The translations under genes and the position numbers were made by a program. Below the pieces are notes generated by a model, which saw only the letters and a program-made list of their open reading frames with translations, searched no databases and was not told the origin of the DNA. DNA of 64,000 nt, taken from NCBI RefSeq assembly GCF_002802915.1, contig NZ_PEBJ01000004.1, positions 105,018-169,017 on the forward strand, given 5' to 3'. This DNA comes from Bifidobacterium felsineum. GTDB lineage: Bacteria; Actinomycetota; Actinomycetes; Actinomycetales; Bifidobacteriaceae. This document shows positions 27,401 through 37,499 of the stretch, in pieces. Positions within the stretch are counted from its first letter, which is position 1, and every line of letters starts with the position of its first letter.

Positions 27401-30400
27401 TACGCCGGTCACGATGGCGATGTCGTTGGCGAAGCGAGAGACGGCAGCGTCGGCAGCAATTGATTCGAGAGCCTCGGACGCGACCTTCTGGAAGGCGGCC
27501 TTGAGCTCGTCATTGTCTGCACGGTCAGCGAACCAAGTAGCTTCGTCGGCGATGGTCTTGCCGAGGCCGATGAAGCTGCCGGCGAGCGCGGAGGCATCAC
27601 GGTTGTAGTAAGCGCGCGCCAAATCCTCGCGGGCAGAGGCCCAACGATCGTCGAAGAGAATGGCCTTGTTGGCATCGAAGCGCGGCTCGACCTGCTTCGG
27701 CCAATCGGAGCCGAGCTCGGCTTCGACGGCAGCCACCACAGCGGCGTTCTCGTCGTCACCCTCCTCGGGAACCGGAGCGGCCACACCTAGTTCGTTCAGC
27801 ACGAACCGTGCGGTGGCGGCGAGTACACCGTTGGAACCGGTGACCTTTTCGGCGAACGCGTCAAGGGCCGCGGAATCAACCACAGCGCCACCGGCCGCAC
27901 CGCCAGCGGACGGCAGGGCAACGGAAACACCCTTGAGCTGGGCGACAGCCTGCACGGCGGCATCGATGAGCTTATCGGCTTCGGCCTTGGACTGCACGGC
28001 TGCGGTCGGCAGCTTGGCCAAGTCGCCGCCACGGGAGCTGGCACCCTCACGGGTATCGAGCAGCAGTGCGGCGAGCACGCTGGCCACCCAGCCTTCGCCG
28101 AGCTGCCAGACGTTGGTCACACGGTCGCGAATGTACTGCTGCTTGACGCCGGCGGCGCCGAACAGCGAGCGCAGACGGTCACGCAGAGCCTCGGAGAGCA
28201 CGGCACCGAACGGCTTGTAGTTCGGAGCGGCCTTGTTGACGATTTGTGCAAGCTGTACCAGCGTTGCTTCGGCGGCACCGTCCACGCTGGCCACACCCAG
28301 CTCGGAGCTGATGTCCATGAGCAGCTGGTTACGGCGAGAGGAGACGCCGTTGGTCAGGGTATCGGTGGTGTCGGTGCTGCCGATCTGGTCGAGGCGCACC
28401 TTGGCGGAGTAGGCCATGAGCACGCCGATGGCGTCGGAGGCCTTGAAAGGCAGGTCGGCGACTGCGGCGCCGGATGGAGCACTGACGGCAGGAGCGGCAA
28501 CAGCAGGCGCAGGAGTCGCAGCGGCAGCATTTTCCTCAACAGTAGGAGCCTGAGCGGAGGCGACGCCGGAGCCAAGCTTGGCGACGGCGGATCCACCGGC
28601 AGGGGCGGTCTCGACCGGAGCCGGAGCCGCGGTCTCGGCCTCATCATCATCGGGCACCAGCGAGTCCGAATCCGTCATATAGACGCGGCCTTCGTCGCGA
28701 CCCACGTTGTAGACCACGGTGTCGGTGCCGGCGAATTCAGGCAAGCGCAGCGTCTTGGCACCGAGGTTGGCCAGCGTCGGCGCATTGCCGAGGCCGACTT
28801 CCACGTATTCCTCAACGCCGAGTCCGCCTTGTTCCTTCTTGCCGAACAGCAGGGCCTGGGTTTCAATCCAACGCACCGGGGAGGCGAACTGCCAGGAGAG
28901 CAGTTCGGTCAGGAGCAGTCGGCCGAGCTTCTGATCGTCGGCGGCATAGGAATCCCATACAGCCGGGTCATCGAGGGCAGCCTTGATGCGCTCGGACGGC
29001 ACGACTTCGAGAATCTTCGCCGCGAATTCCTTGGTCATTTCGAACGGCACGGCCACCAGGTTCGGAATGTAGCGGCCAACCAGACGGCCACGGTAGTCGA
29101 TGTATTGCGGCAGCAATGCGTCGAGCTTGTCACGGAACTCCGGCACACCCTTACGAAGCAGCGTGGAGTGGAACGGCACGTCGATGCCCGGCACCAGCAT
29201 GAACGCCGGCTTGCCGCCGTATTCGGCCACGCGACGGGCGGCATCGGCCTTCAGCGCCTTGAGTCCGGCGATCGTGCCGGCGATGGCGTACTGCTGGCCG
29301 GCGAGGTTGTAGTTCACGATCTGCAGGAATTCGCCGCTCTTCTTGGCCACGGATTCCACGTATTCCTTCACATGGGCATCGTCCACACCGAACTGGTTCG
29401 GGCGCAGGGCTCCCATGCGGTAGTTGGAGCGGCCCTGTGCATCGCGATCGATCAGGTGATGCATCGTGGAGCCACGGTGGAACACGAGTTCGAGCACGGT
29501 TTCCAGCGGAATCACACCGGCGAATGCGGAGAGTGCATTGTATTCGCCAAGCGAGTGGCCGGCGAAGTAGGCGGGCCAGATGTCGGCACCGGCTTCGCGC
29601 AGACGTGCGGTCTGTGCGAATGCCACGGTGGCGAGCGCCACCTGGGTGAACTGGGTCAGGTTGAGCAGCCCTTCAGGGTGACGGTAGGTGACGCCGTTGG
29701 CGGTCAGTTCCTTCGGGTTATCGCGTACCAGGCCGATGATCGAAAAGCCGAGCTTGGAGCGGGTGAGCTTATCGGCACGCTCCCACACATCGCGTGCGGC
29801 GGCGGACTTGGCGCGCTCGTCGAGGACCATGCCCTGCTTCTGAATGCCCTGGCCGGGGTAGACGAAGGCGGCGCGAGGTGCGCGCACCAGTGCGGTGCCA
29901 CGGGAAACCAACTGGCCATCGATACGGCAGGTGACTTCAAGGGTCATGCCGCCATGGCTTACCTTGCCGACGCGTTCCACGGAGATTTCCACCTGATCGT
30001 TCAGCTGGACCATGCCGTACATGTTGTAGGTCCAGCCGGCGATCTCGTAGTGCGCACCCTTCTCGTCAGTGGCCTGCACCGCATGCTGGGCGGCGGCGGA
30101 CAACCACATGCCGTGCACGAGCGGAGCCTTCAGGCCGGAGATGCGAGCGCCACGGGTGGAGGTGTGGATCGGGTTGAAATCGCCGGAAGTGCGGGCGAAT
30201 GCGGTCATGTCGCCGGGGGCGGTGACCTTGACGCGACGCAGCAGGCGCCTCGGCGTGGGCTCAATTTCATCGTGCTGGGCGTCACCAAATTCCGGCGCAT
30301 CGGCCGGCAGCGCGTCGGAGTAGACGCGGCCACGAATGGCGAAACGCTCGGTTTCACGGGCGAGCAAGGTGCCGTCGGCGGCGGTGTGGGTCACATGAAT

Positions 30401-33400
30401 GGTGACCACGCGGCCGGATGCGGATTCGAAGTAATCCTCAGCCCAGGAAGTCAGCGCAACGGTTTCGCCGACGTGGCGCAGCAGCTCGTCTTCATCAACC
30501 TCAAGTTCGATGAGATGGTCGAGATGCACGGCGTTGAGCAGGCCTTCGATCACCGGATACCCGTTGACGGATACGGAACCGAGTGCCGCGTAGATCGCCG
30601 GCCAAGCTGGGCCGACCAGTGCGTCAGGCGCGATGCGGCTCGGCTGCAGCGAAGTCGGCAGTGCACCACCGGTGGCTGCCTCATGGTCGAAGCCGAGGTT
30701 GGCGGACAAGGTGTAAGTGGTGTGTGCTTCGCCGAACACGCGATCGGCAGCCGGCACGATCTCCGGCATCGCGGTGAGCTTGTCGCCGGTGATGGCGGTG
30801 TTGCCGATGCCGGCGGTGGCGGCGAGCATCGCGTAGACGTCCGGGATCAGGCGCTCGCGGTCCACGACCGGCACACGGCCCGGTTCAGCGCCATCCACGA
30901 TCAGCGGGATGACGATGTCGCGCACGGCGTGCTTGGAGGTGCCGCCGTCCGGGTCGTTGTCCCAGAAGGTATCGAGATGGATGTCGAGATCGTACTTGCC
31001 GGCTGCGGCATCAAATGCGCGAATCTCATAGTTCTTGTCGCCCAAGGCAGTGCCGTAGGCAGGATTGTCGGTGATGTGGCCGACCCAGGAGATGTTCGGG
31101 GACTTGCGGATGAAGTCCTCGGCGGACGTCGCTTCGCCGAGCGCAGCAAAATCAGCGGACTCAGACTCAGTCGAAGCCTCTGCGTCCTTGGCACGCTCAA
31201 TCGCGGCCTGCTCGAAACGGCCGAGAATCGAGGCCACAGGCTCGTCCACGGTGGTGATGCCGGCCACGGAGATCGGGCCGGGGATGGCGCGCACGGAATC
31301 GGCGGAATAACGCGCGTCTTCGGACTGCCAGAGTTGATCCTGGCCCCACCAGCGCAGCAGATCATGGTCGATGACCGGTACGAACGGCATTGGCTTCGGG
31401 TACTCGCGCACGAGCACCGGGAACCAGGCCACATCCGCGGGGACGACTTTGAGCTCGGCGACGCGCGGGTAAACTTCGGCGAGCTTGGCGATGGCGGCGG
31501 TCGGGTCGGCGGCCACGTCCGCGCGGGTCAGCAGACCTGCAGCGGCCGCCTCTTCGGCGGAAACATCGGCTGCAGCGAACAGCTTGGAGACGAATTCACC
31601 GGAATCCGTATCGCTGACGCGGGCTTCGATGCGCTCGAGCAAGTGCTGGAAGCGATTGGCATACGTCGGATCGACCCATGGGAAGGCGAGCTTGGCGAAA
31701 CGCTGCGCCCATTCGAGGTAGGTCATGGAGGCCAGATCGCCGAAGTATGGCTTGGCGGTCTTATCGAGTGCCTCAATGATTTCGGCACGACGGGAATCCA
31801 GTTCCTCCGGGTGCTTCATCACGCGCACAAGCAGTCGGCCGCATTCGGCGGAGGCGTTTTCAAGCTCGTAGATATCGGCATGCAGGTGGCTCAGGCCAGA
31901 GGAGACACCGCCCACGGACTTGCCGGACGGCACCCAGTGCGCAGCCTGCGGCGCGAACACATCAGCGGAAGCGGCGGCATCAGAGCCATCGCCAGCGGCC
32001 GCAGCGCCGGTAATGCCAGGCGTCTTGACCAGCAGCTGCTTGACTTCAGGGCTGGTGTGCGCCTCCTTGGCGGTCATGACGGCGGTACCCACAAGCACGC
32101 CATCCACCGGCATATCCGGCAGACCATAGGCGCGGGCCCACTGGCCGGAAATGTAGTCGGCGGCACGTTCCGGAGTGCCGATGCCGCCACCGGCCACAAG
32201 CACCAGATTTTCGCAGGCGCGCACGTCGGCGTAAGTAGCGGCCAGCAGATCGTCCAGTGCCTCCCAGCTGTGGTGACCACCGGCTTCACCGCCTTCCACC
32301 TGAATCATGATGGTGGCGGGCGCCACAGCCTTGGCGATGGCAACCACCTGGCGAATCTGGTCCACAGTACCGGGCTTGAAGCTCACGTATGGCAGGCCGT
32401 CGGCGTGCAGCTGCTTAATCAGCGTCACGGCCTCATCCAGCTCAGGAATGCCGGCGGAGATCACCACACCATCAAATGGAGCGCCGGATGCGCGCTTCTT
32501 CGGCACGATGCGGGAGGAGCCGAACTGCAGGTTCCACAGGTAACGGTCCATGAACATGGCGTTGAATTCCACCGTGCGACCTTCTTCTAGCTGCTCTTCG
32601 AGAGCGGCCACATGGCGGTCGAACACTTCGGCGGTCACCTGACCGCCACCGGCGAGCTCGGCCCAGTAGCCGGCGTTGGCCGCCGCGGCCACGATCTCCG
32701 GATCCACGGTGGTTGGTGTCATGCCCGGCAGCAATACCGGCGGCTTGCCGGTGAGGCGGGAGAACTTGGTGACGAGCTTGTCACCGGCCGGCGTGCTGAT
32801 CACACGCGGAGCAAACGCCTTCCAGTTCTGTGTGCGTTCCGGCTCGCTCTCCAGCGTGGAAAGCGCGGCACGCTCGGCCAGCGTGGTAGCTTCCACCACA
32901 CCAACGCCAGTGCCCTGCACCACATTGCCGATGAGCTTGCCGAGCGTATTGCCCGGGCCCAAGTCCACAATCCACAGCTTGGCCGGGTCCTCCGCAGTCT
33001 CCAGCAGATGCTTAACGCGGGCGTTCCAGTCCACGTGATTGATGAGCACTTCCTCGGCGAGCGCGCGGGTGCGATTCTGATCGAATCCGCAGGCGGCCGC
33101 CCATGCCACAGTCTGTTCCACGGCTTCGGCCATCAGCGGCGAATGGAATGGCAGGGTGACTTCGAGGTATTCCAGCGTCGGGTTGAACACAGTGCCGCCA
33201 TGCAGCTTCTGCTCGCGCAGCTTGGCTTGATGCTTGTGTTCGCGCTCGGTTTCCACGGCGAACGCGGCCAGATCCTCCGGGTATCCGGACAGCACATAAT
33301 GGTTGGCGGAGTTGGTGACGGCGATGGAAATCGGCCCGCGGGCGCGGCCGGATTCGGCCACGCGTGCGATCAATGCCTCGACCTGTGCCTTATTGGCGCC

Positions 33401-33955
33401 CTTGACGGAGAGCATCGGGCTGGCCTCACCATACTTGGGTGCGAGGCCCAACGCGCGCACGCGGCGGGTGCCGGCAGCGCCAATCAAGGCCGCAGTGGCC
33501 AGGATTTCGTTGAGCGCATCGGCTGCCGCCTCAACGGAACCGGCCTCTTCGATGGCACGGGCCATGTGCACGGCAAGCACACCCTGGGAATGGCCGAGTA
33601 CGGCGACCGGCTTGGCGGCAGACAGGCTGTAGCCGAGGTGCTCAAGGTCGAGCAATGCGCCGAGCTGGGTCAACGCGATGCCTTCCACGGAGGCGGTGGC
33701 ATCAGCAGCCGCACCGAGTCGAGCTGGATTCGGTGCGAAGGCGAACAGATCGACCGGCCGACCGGTGGTGGCCAGCAGATCGGCGGCGACTGGGGTGAGC
33801 AGTCGGCCTGCGGCTTCGGCGTGCGCGTGCAGCGCATCGGCGAGGCTGGGATCGGTGGTCTGGTCGGCGAGCGCGACCGGCCACGGGGTGGACTGTCCGG
33901 CGAAGGCGAGCGCGTGCGGCTCGGCGGCCAGGCGATTGAGGAAGAAGGTGGTCAT
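24464..33955 (-). CDS. fas: Type I fatty acid synthase
   Basis: A 3163-residue multienzyme making saturated acyl chains from acetyl- and malonyl-CoA in the cytosol. Domain order is as in mycobacterial/corynebacterial FAS-I. Acetyltransferase with GHSQGVLAVH (about 120). Enoyl reductase with LLPGMTPTTVDPE and LVAGGGIGTPERA (about 400-610). MaoC-like dehydratase with SGDFNPIHTS and GLKAPLVHGMW (about 1250-1290). Malonyl/palmitoyl transferase with FAGHSLGEYNALSAF (about 1460). ACP with the attachment region NGVSSRRNQLLMD (about 1875). Ketoreductase starting DIAIVTGVSPNS (about 2180). Ketosynthase with active-site Cys in PVSACATAAVSLEE (about 2800). No phosphopantetheinyl transferase domain is seen; acpS downstream supplies it. 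Start ATG 33955 has AAGGAAA, 37 bp after accD, so accC-accD-fas form one operon. Confidence 0.97.
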   Translation of the reverse strand: MTTFFLNRLAAEPHALAFAGQSTPWPVALADQTTDPSLADALHAHAEAAGRLLTPVAADLLATTGRPVDLFAFAPNPARLGAAADATASVEGIALTQLGALLDLEHLGYSLSAAKPVAVLGHSQGVLAVHMARAIEEAGSVEAAADALNEILATAALIGAAGTRRVRALGLAPKYGEASPMLSVKGANKAQVEALIARVAESGRARGPISIAVTNSANHYVLSGYPEDLAAFAVETEREHKHQAKLREQKLHGGTVFNPTLEYLEVTLPFHSPLMAEAVEQTVAWAAACGFDQNRTRALAEEVLINHVDWNARVKHLLETAEDPAKLWIVDLGPGNTLGKLIGNVVQGTGVGVVEATTLAERAALSTLESEPERTQNWKAFAPRVISTPAGDKLVTKFSRLTGKPPVLLPGMTPTTVDPEIVAAAANAGYWAELAGGGQVTAEVFDRHVAALEEQLEEGRTVEFNAMFMDRYLWNLQFGSSRIVPKKRASGAPFDGVVISAGIPELDEAVTLIKQLHADGLPYVSFKPGTVDQIRQVVAIAKAVAPATIMIQVEGGEAGGHHSWEALDDLLAATYADVRACENLVLVAGGGIGTPERAADYISGQWARAYGLPDMPVDGVLVGTAVMTAKEAHTSPEVKQLLVKTPGITGAAAAGDGSDAAASADVFAPQAAHWVPSGKSVGGVSSGLSHLHADIYELENASAECGRLLVRVMKHPEELDSRRAEIIEALDKTAKPYFGDLASMTYLEWAQRFAKLAFPWVDPTYANRFQHLLERIEARVSDTDSGEFVSKLFAAADVSAEEAAAAGLLTRADVAADPTAAIAKLAEVYPRVAELKVVPADVAWFPVLVREYPKPMPFVPVIDHDLLRWWGQDQLWQSEDARYSADSVRAIPGPISVAGITTVDEPVASILGRFEQAAIERAKDAEASTESESADFAALGEATSAEDFIRKSPNISWVGHITDNPAYGTALGDKNYEIRAFDAAAGKYDLDIHLDTFWDNDPDGGTSKHAVRDIVIPLIVDGAEPGRVPVVDRERLIPDVYAMLAATAGIGNTAITGDKLTAMPEIVPAADRVFGEAHTTYTLSANLGFDHEAATGGALPTSLQPSRIAPDALVGPAWPAIYAALGSVSVNGYPVIEGLLNAVHLDHLIELEVDEDELLRHVGETVALTSWAEDYFESASGRVVTIHVTHTAADGTLLARETERFAIRGRVYSDALPADAPEFGDAQHDEIEPTPRRLLRRVKVTAPGDMTAFARTSGDFNPIHTSTRGARISGLKAPLVHGMWLSAAAQHAVQATDEKGAHYEIAGWTYNMYGMVQLNDQVEISVERVGKVSHGGMTLEVTCRIDGQLVSRGTALVRAPRAAFVYPGQGIQKQGMVLDERAKSAAARDVWERADKLTRSKLGFSIIGLVRDNPKELTANGVTYRHPEGLLNLTQFTQVALATVAFAQTARLREAGADIWPAYFAGHSLGEYNALSAFAGVIPLETVLELVFHRGSTMHHLIDRDAQGRSNYRMGALRPNQFGVDDAHVKEYVESVAKKSGEFLQIVNYNLAGQQYAIAGTIAGLKALKADAARRVAEYGGKPAFMLVPGIDVPFHSTLLRKGVPEFRDKLDALLPQYIDYRGRLVGRYIPNLVAVPFEMTKEFAAKILEVVPSERIKAALDDPAVWDSYAADDQKLGRLLLTELLSWQFASPVRWIETQALLFGKKEQGGLGVEEYVEVGLGNAPTLANLGAKTLRLPEFAGTDTVVYNVGRDEGRVYMTDSDSLVPDDDEAETAAPAPVETAPAGGSAVAKLGSGVASAQAPTVEENAAAATPAPAVAAPAVSAPSGAAVADLPFKASDAIGVLMAYSAKVRLDQIGSTDTTDTLTNGVSSRRNQLLMDISSELGVASVDGAAEATLVQLAQIVNKAAPNYKPFGAVLSEALRDRLRSLFGAAGVKQQYIRDRVTNVWQLGEGWVASVLAALLLDTREGASSRGGDLAKLPTAAVQSKAEADKLIDAAVQAVAQLKGVSVALPSAGGAAGGAVVDSAALDAFAEKVTGSNGVLAATARFVLNELGVAAPVPEEGDDENAAVVAAVEAELGSDWPKQVEPRFDANKAILFDDRWASAREDLARAYYNRDASALAGSFIGLGKTIADEATWFADRADNDELKAAFQKVASEALESIAADAAVSRFANDIAIVTGVSPNSIAAQVVEGLLAGGATVVATSHSFKPSVKAWAKQAYREHATGNAKLWLVPANLSSYRDVDALVDWVGHEQKKTSGATTTILKPAWEPTLFFPFAAPPVHGTLADAGDLFESQARLMLWGVERAIAGLAKIGADTNVQHKLHVVLPGSPNRGVFGGDGAYGEVKSAFDAVVNRARAERDAWAGRVTFAHPKIGWVRGTGLMGGNDPLVNVVERHGIHTYSTAQIAAKLLDLCTAESRAEAVKAPLDVDLTGGLGSEPIDIKALRAEAQADAEKELTAANTASSEKDEHSAAGSVLKALPTPIVTKQAAVNLADWQGVTAKPEDEIVIVSIGELGPWGSGRTRAEAELGIHSDGEVDLSAGAILELAWNMGLLTWQDSPKPGWYDTDGNLVPEEDIAERYHDEVVARSGIRPFEEGMGNDYKDGADEEEAEVFLDHDVTFSVPSREVAEEYVKLDAKHTTIAPDVESGEWNVTRHAGSMIRVPRRATMTRTVGGQFPKGFDPTRWGIPASMVGDVDKIALWNIVTTVDAYLNAGFTPAEILQSIHPSLVASTQGTGFGGMASMRKLYLDRFLNHEIPTDILQEALPNVVAAHVMQSYIGGYGNMIQPVSACATAAVSLEEGVDKIALGKADFVVTGAIDDIGVESVIGFGNMNATANSAEMYGKGIDARFFSRANDRRRGGFLESQGGGTILVTRGDIALKLGLPVAAVVGFIHSYADGAHTSIPAPGLGALAAGLGGRKSKLVHDLAALGVSADDIAVVSKHDTSTNANDPNESELHNTLAHAIGRTDGNPLFVISQKTLTGHAKGGACIFQVNGLTQLFKSGVIPANASLDCVDPKLQRDDHMVWLRKPLRIGGGEDQFGRETAGHPVKAGLATSLGFGHVSGFVALVHPGAFEAAVAKTDGEEALAKWRERANERLAAGQRHLEEGMMGRAALYEPIDNRRFHEDHRGYDHHEVEKAMLLNPDARLDESGYYEA

Positions 33956-33991
33956 TGCTGTTTCCTTGGATTGATGGGTTGGATTGGACGT

Positions 33992-35623
33992 TTACAGCGG
34001 TTGGTTGCCGTGGTGTTTGGTGGTATGTTTCACACGCCGTTTGGTGGCCAGTGTGGCAAGTGATTCGATGATGACCTCACGCGTCTGTTCGGGGTCGATC
34101 ATCGCGTCGATCTGGCCAATTTCGAGCGAAAGGTTGGCGTTGACCGTGCTGGTTTCGTAATCCTTGATGTATTTGGCTCTCAGCGCTTCCACATCAAGTC
34201 CAGCGGCCTTGGCTTTGGCCAGATCGTGGCGGTGGATGATGTTCACCGCGCCTGCCGCGCCAAGCACGGCAATCTGGGAGCTTGGCCATGCGAAGTTCAG
34301 GTCGGCGCCGATGGCTTTGGATCCCATCACGATGTATGCGCCGCCGAATGCTTTGCGCAGCACCACGGTGACCAGCGGCACTTGTGCGTTGGCGTAGGCG
34401 TAAATCACTTTGGCGCCGCGGCGGATGATGCCCGCGTGCTCCTGATCGGAGCCTGGCTTGTATCCGGGTACATCCACGAGCGTGATCACCGGCAGGTTGA
34501 AGGCGTCGCACAGGCGTACGAATCGTGCGACTTTTTCGGAGGAATCCACATCGAGGATGCCGGCTCGCACATTCGGCTGGTTTGCCACGATGCCCACCGG
34601 CTTGCCTTCGATGCAGGCGAATCCCACGAGTGCTGAAGCGCCGAAGAGTTCTTGCACTTGCACGAATTCGCCGTAGTCGGTGATGCAGCGGATCACGTCG
34701 AGCATGTCGTAGGGCTGGCGTTCGTTGGCGGGCACGATGGCGGCGAGCCGCTTGGCGGTGTCGCGCTCGGCTCGGGTGGCGGCATACGCGTAGGTCGGCG
34801 GCTGGCTTTCCGAGTTGGATGGCAGGTAGGCGAGCACTGTGCGCGCGTAGTCGATGGCGTCGGACTCGTCTTCGCCTAGATAGTGGGCAACGCCGGAGAC
34901 CTTGTTATGCACTTCGCCGCCGCCGAGGTCGGCCATCGAAATGGTCTCGCCGGTGGCCGCTTTGACCACGTCCGGGCCGGTGACGAACATATTCGAGTTC
35001 TCGCGGGTCATGATGATGAGATCGGTCAGAGCCGGGCAGTAGACGGCACCACCGGCGCAGGGGCCGAGAATCAGGCTCAGCTGCGGCACGAATCCGCTGG
35101 CTTCGCAGGTTTTGCGGAAGATGCGGCCGTACTGGGTGAGCGCGGCGACGCCTTCCTGGATGCGAGCGCCGCCGGAATCCACAATGGCCACGATCGGCAC
35201 TTTGAGGTCGATGGCCATGTCCATCAATCGGCAGATCTTCTCGCCTTCCGCAGTGCCCAGGGTGCCGCCTTTGACGGAGAAGTCCTGCGCATAGACGGCG
35301 ACTTTGCGGCCATAAACGAGACCGAAACCGGTGATGACCGCAGCTCCGGCGTTACCGCCGGCGATGTTGCCGCCTTGGAATCGGCCGATCTCCTCGAAGG
35401 AGCCGGTGTCGAAGAGCAGGTCGAGGCGTTCGCGCGCGGTTTTCTTGCCTTTGGCGTGCTGCTTGTCACGGGCGCGATCTTCGGCTGCACGGGCGAGTTC
35501 GGCGGCACGCACCACGGCGGCGCGCAACGGCTGGTGAGCGGACGGCTGGGCGGCGCTGGCACTTGTGGAGGCTTCCGCGGCCTGCACGGCTTTGACGGCC
35601 GGCGAATCCATGATGTCAGTCAT
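33992..35623 (-). CDS. accD: Acyl-CoA carboxylase carboxyltransferase (beta) subunit
   Basis: 543 residues of the acetyl/propionyl-CoA carboxyltransferase family, which moves carboxyl from biotin to acyl-CoA to make malonyl-CoA. N-half: KKTARERLDLLFDTGSFEE and IVAIVDSGGARIQEGVAAL. C-half: ITLVDVPGYKPGSDQEHAGI, KAFGGAYIVMGSKAIGADL and ending DPEQTREVIIESL. No zinc finger of the E. coli AccD type is present. The start overlaps the accC stop by 8 bp (ATGACTGA), indicating translational coupling, and fas follows after 36 bp. The partner is the biotin carboxylase/carrier protein at 35616-37499. Acetyl-CoA specificity is inferred from the fas neighbour. Confidence 0.92.
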   Translation of the reverse strand: MTDIMDSPAVKAVQAAEASTSASAAQPSAHQPLRAAVVRAAELARAAEDRARDKQHAKGKKTARERLDLLFDTGSFEEIGRFQGGNIAGGNAGAAVITGFGLVYGRKVAVYAQDFSVKGGTLGTAEGEKICRLMDMAIDLKVPIVAIVDSGGARIQEGVAALTQYGRIFRKTCEASGFVPQLSLILGPCAGGAVYCPALTDLIIMTRENSNMFVTGPDVVKAATGETISMADLGGGEVHNKVSGVAHYLGEDESDAIDYARTVLAYLPSNSESQPPTYAYAATRAERDTAKRLAAIVPANERQPYDMLDVIRCITDYGEFVQVQELFGASALVGFACIEGKPVGIVANQPNVRAGILDVDSSEKVARFVRLCDAFNLPVITLVDVPGYKPGSDQEHAGIIRRGAKVIYAYANAQVPLVTVVLRKAFGGAYIVMGSKAIGADLNFAWPSSQIAVLGAAGAVNIIHRHDLAKAKAAGLDVEALRAKYIKDYETSTVNANLSLEIGQIDAMIDPEQTREVIIESLATLATKRRVKHTTKHHGNQPL

Positions 35624-37499
35624 TCTTGCCGCCTTCCTTCACCTTGCTGGTCACATCAAGCGTGACCAATGTGTCGCCGGCCTCCACGCCATCGGCGGGG
35701 CTGACGAAGATCTTCTTGACTTCGCCGGCCGCTGGCGCGTACACGTAGTTCTCCATCTTCATGGATTCGAGCACCACCAAGAGGTCACCCTTGGCCACCT
35801 GCTGACCTTCGGAAACGTTGATGCGCGTCACCACGGCCTGCATCGGGGAGGCGATGATGCCGGATTTGGCGCCACCGTTGACTTTGTTTGCGCTGGAATC
35901 GACGTTGTGCAGTCCGGCACCACGCAGCGGCTGGGTCGGGCGCTTGGCATTGCGGGCGCGAGCGGAACCGGTCAGATTCTCCACGATGTCGAGCGGCACG
36001 GTGAGCTTGACGCGGCGGTCGTTCATTTCGATGACGAACGTCTCGGACTTGGTCTTGTCCGTGTCGTCAGAGGCAGCCGCCCCCGGAGTGCCGGCGACCG
36101 TGGCACCCAGCGATGCGGGCTGGCCGGCACGCGCGGAATTTGGTTCACGATTGAGATACGTGCGTTCCAGCCACTTGGTGGTCACGGCGAACGGGTGGCC
36201 ATGTTCAGCAGTGAAATCGTCGTTGCGGAAGATCTCCTTGTACAGCGAGATCGGCGTCGGCACGCCTTCGATCACCAGTTCATCGAGCACGCGGCGCACG
36301 CGGGCCACGGCGTCGAGGCGATTCTGTGCGGTGACGATCACCTTGCCCATCATCGAATCGAATTTCGGGGAGATGGTGTCACCTTGCTCCACGCCGGTGT
36401 CGATGCGCACGCCCGGGCCTGCCGGCCATTGGATCTTTTCGAGTGTGCCGGAACCCGGGGTCAGGTTGGTTGCCGGGTCCTCGCTGGTGATGCGCAGTTC
36501 AAAGCTGTGCCCGCGCGGCTCGGGCGCGCGAGTCAGTTCGCCGCCCGAAGCAATCACCAGTTGTTCGCGCACCAAGTCGAGTCCGCTGACTTCCTCGGAT
36601 ACCGTGTGCTCCACCTGCAGACGAGGATTGACCTCCAGGAAGTACACCTTGCCATTCGGCGTCACCATGAATTCGCAGGTGCCAAGGCCCACATAATCCA
36701 CGGTGGTGAACAACCTGCGAGAGTACTCCTCCAGCGTGGAGACGACCTCTTCGGTCAGGAATGGCGCCGGCGCTTCCTCCACGAGTTTCTGGTTGCGGCG
36801 CTGCAGCGAGCAGTCACGCGTGGAGTACACGGTGAAGTTGCCGTGCGAATCGCGGCCGGATTGGGTTTCCACATGGCGGGCCTTGTCCACGAATTTTTCG
36901 ATGAAGTATTCGTTGAGGTCGCCGCCCTGCAGTGCGTCATGATTCGTGTAGAAGCGGCGCAGCTCCTCATCGTCATGCACCACGGTGATGCCGTGGCCAC
37001 CGCCGCCATCCGTGCGCTTCATCATGATCGGGTAGCCGTGGGTGTGCGCGAAGTCGAGCAGCGTGCGCACATCGGTCACCGGCTCGGAGATGCCGGGCAC
37101 CGGCGGCACTTTGGCGCGCAATGCCACGCGACGGGCGGTGATCTTGTCGCCAAGATCCACCAACGCGGTGTGATGCGGCCCCACCCAAATCGCGCCTGCG
37201 TCCTCGACTTTCTGCGCGAAGCTCGGCACCTCGGAGAGGAAGCCGTAACCCGGGTGCACGGCGTTCGCTCCGGAGCGATGAAGGATGTCGATGAGCAGAT
37301 CCTCGTTGAGGTACGTGTCCTTGTAGGTGTCGCCCGAGAGCAGGTAGGCTTCGTCCGCCATGTCCACGTAGCGGCTGTTGCGGTCCTGTTCGGCATACAC
37401 GGCAACCGTGGAGATCCCCATCTCCTTGGCGGTGCGCACCACGCGAAGGGCGATTTCACCTCGGTTCGCGATCAGTATTTTTTTGACACTTTGAGTCAT
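35616..37499 (-). CDS. accC: Acyl-CoA carboxylase alpha subunit (biotin carboxylase plus biotin carrier)
   Basis: 627 residues from ATG 37499 (MTQSVKKILIANRGEIALRV). The biotin carboxylase domain is at residues 1-450: ATP-grasp motifs MMKRTDGGGGHGITVV, FIEKFVDKARHVETQ, and the family signature YFLEVNPRLQVEHTVSEEVS. A linker follows, then a biotinyl domain at the C-terminus with VVLESMKMENYVYAP, where the central Lys carries biotin. It provides carboxybiotin for the AccD-like subunit encoded next. An upstream in-frame extension (to 37649) is not protein-like. The intergenic region shared with bioY holds the promoters of both. Biotin is attached by BirA, encoded 1.3 kb away. Confidence 0.93.
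   Translation of the reverse strand: MTQSVKKILIANRGEIALRVVRTAKEMGISTVAVYAEQDRNSRYVDMADEAYLLSGDTYKDTYLNEDLLIDILHRSGANAVHPGYGFLSEVPSFAQKVEDAGAIWVGPHHTALVDLGDKITARRVALRAKVPPVPGISEPVTDVRTLLDFAHTHGYPIMMKRTDGGGGHGITVVHDDEELRRFYTNHDALQGGDLNEYFIEKFVDKARHVETQSGRDSHGNFTVYSTRDCSLQRRNQKLVEEAPAPFLTEEVVSTLEEYSRRLFTTVDYVGLGTCEFMVTPNGKVYFLEVNPRLQVEHTVSEEVSGLDLVREQLVIASGGELTRAPEPRGHSFELRITSEDPATNLTPGSGTLEKIQWPAGPGVRIDTGVEQGDTISPKFDSMMGKVIVTAQNRLDAVARVRRVLDELVIEGVPTPISLYKEIFRNDDFTAEHGHPFAVTTKWLERTYLNREPNSARAGQPASLGATVAGTPGAAASDDTDKTKSETFVIEMNDRRVKLTVPLDIVENLTGSARARNAKRPTQPLRGAGLHNVDSSANKVNGGAKSGIIASPMQAVVTRINVSEGQQVAKGDLLVVLESMKMENYVYAPAAGEVKKIFVSPADGVEAGDTLVTLDVTSKVKEGGKND

Noticed and set aside
28244..32590. 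Very long open frame (1448 codons) on the plus strand
   Set aside because: It is antisense to fas and arises from GC-rich codon bias; fas domains on the minus strand are unmistakable.
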